Part shown: piece after piece, positions 6,583-6,997 of the stretch
How positions within the stretch are numbered: the first letter of the stretch is position 1
Layout of the letters: the number at the start of each line of letters is the position of its first letter
DNA from: Candidatus Dojkabacteria bacterium UBA2222
GTDB taxonomy: Bacteria; Patescibacteriota; Dojkabacteria; SC72
Length of the DNA stretch: 6,997 nucleotides
Assembly (NCBI GenBank): GCA_002328465.1
Contig: DCUE01000066.1
Location: 1 to 6,997, forward strand
Direction: 5' to 3'
Position numbers and translations under genes: made by a program
Notes under the pieces: model-generated
What the model was told of the DNA's origin: nothing
Databases searched by the model: none
What the model saw: the letters and a program-made list of their open reading frames with translations, nothing else

Positions 6583-6665
6583 GAAATTTTAAAATGTTTG
6601 TAATAAGGTTAATTTTTGTATGAGAAATAGCTCTAAAATTTTGAGAGGGTTCTTACATATAAAAA

Positions 6666-6694
6666 TTGCAAAGGGAACAAAAATAATTTAGAAT
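6666..6694 (+). promoter_or_regulatory. lemA promoter
   Basis: TTGCAA (6666-6671), a 17-nt spacer and TAGAAT (6689-6694) predict initiation near 6701 and a leader of about 23 nt before the ATG at 6724. The leader has no Shine-Dalgarno motif. Confidence 0.6.
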
Positions 6695-6723
6695 GATACC
6701 AATAAATTTATTGTTTTAGTTTT

Positions 6724-6997
6724 ATGGTTTACGCAGTAATAGCCATAGTTTTGCTAGTTGCTCTTTTAGTAGGGCTTTATAACCGTTTGGCAAAACAGAG
6801 AATCGTTGTTGACGAAGCTTCTTCAGATATTGAAACTTTCTTAAAGCAGAGATATGACATGATTCCTAACCTTGTAGAGATTGTAAAAGGTTATGCTACA
6901 CATGAGAAAGAAACATTTAGGGAAATAACGGAGATGAGGGCTAAGGCTATGTCTGCAGGTTCTTTGTCTGAGAAGATGGAAATAGAGGGAGAACTTA
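6724..6997 (+). CDS. lemA: LemA family membrane protein, 3' end missing
   Basis: The first 91 residues are present and the gene runs off the window; complete LemA proteins are roughly twice this length. Residues 3-18 form one N-terminal hydrophobic helix. It is followed by the LemA signature: LYNRLAKQR (18-26), a helix with DEASSDIETFLKQRYD, and MIPNLVEIVKGYATHE (46-61), then an alpha-helical stretch with MRAKAMSAGSLSEK. By family knowledge LemA proteins are anchored by the N-terminal helix with a long helical domain outside the membrane. Their biochemical function is not settled. In many genomes lemA precedes a TPM-domain or HtpX-like gene, which would lie beyond the edge here. The ATG is the first possible start, since an in-frame TAA lies at 6703-6705. 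Confidence 0.93.
   Translation, partial: MVYAVIAIVLLVALLVGLYNRLAKQRIVVDEASSDIETFLKQRYDMIPNLVEIVKGYATHEKETFREITEMRAKAMSAGSLSEKMEIEGEL

Larger units (their letters stand above)
6391..6723. other. Regulatory intergenic region between the giant DHH gene and lemA
   Basis: This 333-bp AT-rich gap contains no convincing protein gene beyond a possible 11-codon leader frame. It holds divergent promoters, nested palindromes around 6519-6561 and a terminator-like hairpin near the giant gene; all are listed separately. The stretch 6583-6665 shows only AT-rich palindromes such as ATTTTAAAAT (6586-6595), to which I assign no function. Confidence 0.8.

Noticed and set aside
1..6997. Mobile element, prophage, CRISPR array or attachment site at the tRNA
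   Set aside because: No transposase, integrase, terminal repeats, spaced repeats or duplicated tRNA 3' end are visible in the window.

Overview
The window is AT-rich bacterial chromosomal DNA with compact, mostly single-gene transcription units in alternating orientations. Standard code fits every reading frame: no in-frame TGA is needed, and the three visible stops are TAA, TAG and TAA. Three of the four protein genes lack a clear Shine-Dalgarno sequence, and there is an unusually enlarged DHH/RecJ-type protein. These features would suit a Candidate Phyla Radiation (Patescibacteria) genome or another divergent bacterium, but that placement is an inference with low confidence. I see no phage, transposon or CRISPR signature.

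Layout. A lexA-like SOS repressor gene (29-676, minus) has an intact Ala-Gly cleavage site and Ser/Lys dyad. It is divergent from a small three-helix membrane protein gene (835-1185, plus). The 158-bp gap holds a convincing promoter for each gene and a 33-bp inverted repeat of GTATACCC over the lexA promoter. The membrane protein gene ends in a strong intrinsic terminator (1216-1246). A tRNA-Pro(TGG) gene with encoded CCA follows (1274-1350). Converging on it is a 1,670-codon gene (1378-6390, minus) for a giant RecJ-like DHH-family phosphoesterase. It keeps the DHH, DHHA1 and OB-like parts but carries an N-terminal extension of about 600 residues and several large insertions. At the right edge, a LemA-family membrane protein gene (6724 onward, plus) runs off the window.

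The 333-bp divergent gap between the giant gene and lemA is the most information-rich non-coding part. It has a good lemA promoter with a leader of about 23 nt. On the minus strand it has a consensus TTGACA promoter lying among nested palindromes. From there a leader of about 156 nt runs toward the giant gene. That leader contains an 11-codon open frame whose stop codon touches a terminator-like hairpin, an arrangement that resembles attenuation.

Functionally, the LexA-like repressor and RecJ-like nuclease point to DNA-damage response and repair, but no operator of the lexA type is seen in front of the RecJ-like gene. The two membrane protein genes (DUF4870-like and LemA) have no demonstrated link to repair. 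The divergent position of the small one next to lexA is worth testing.
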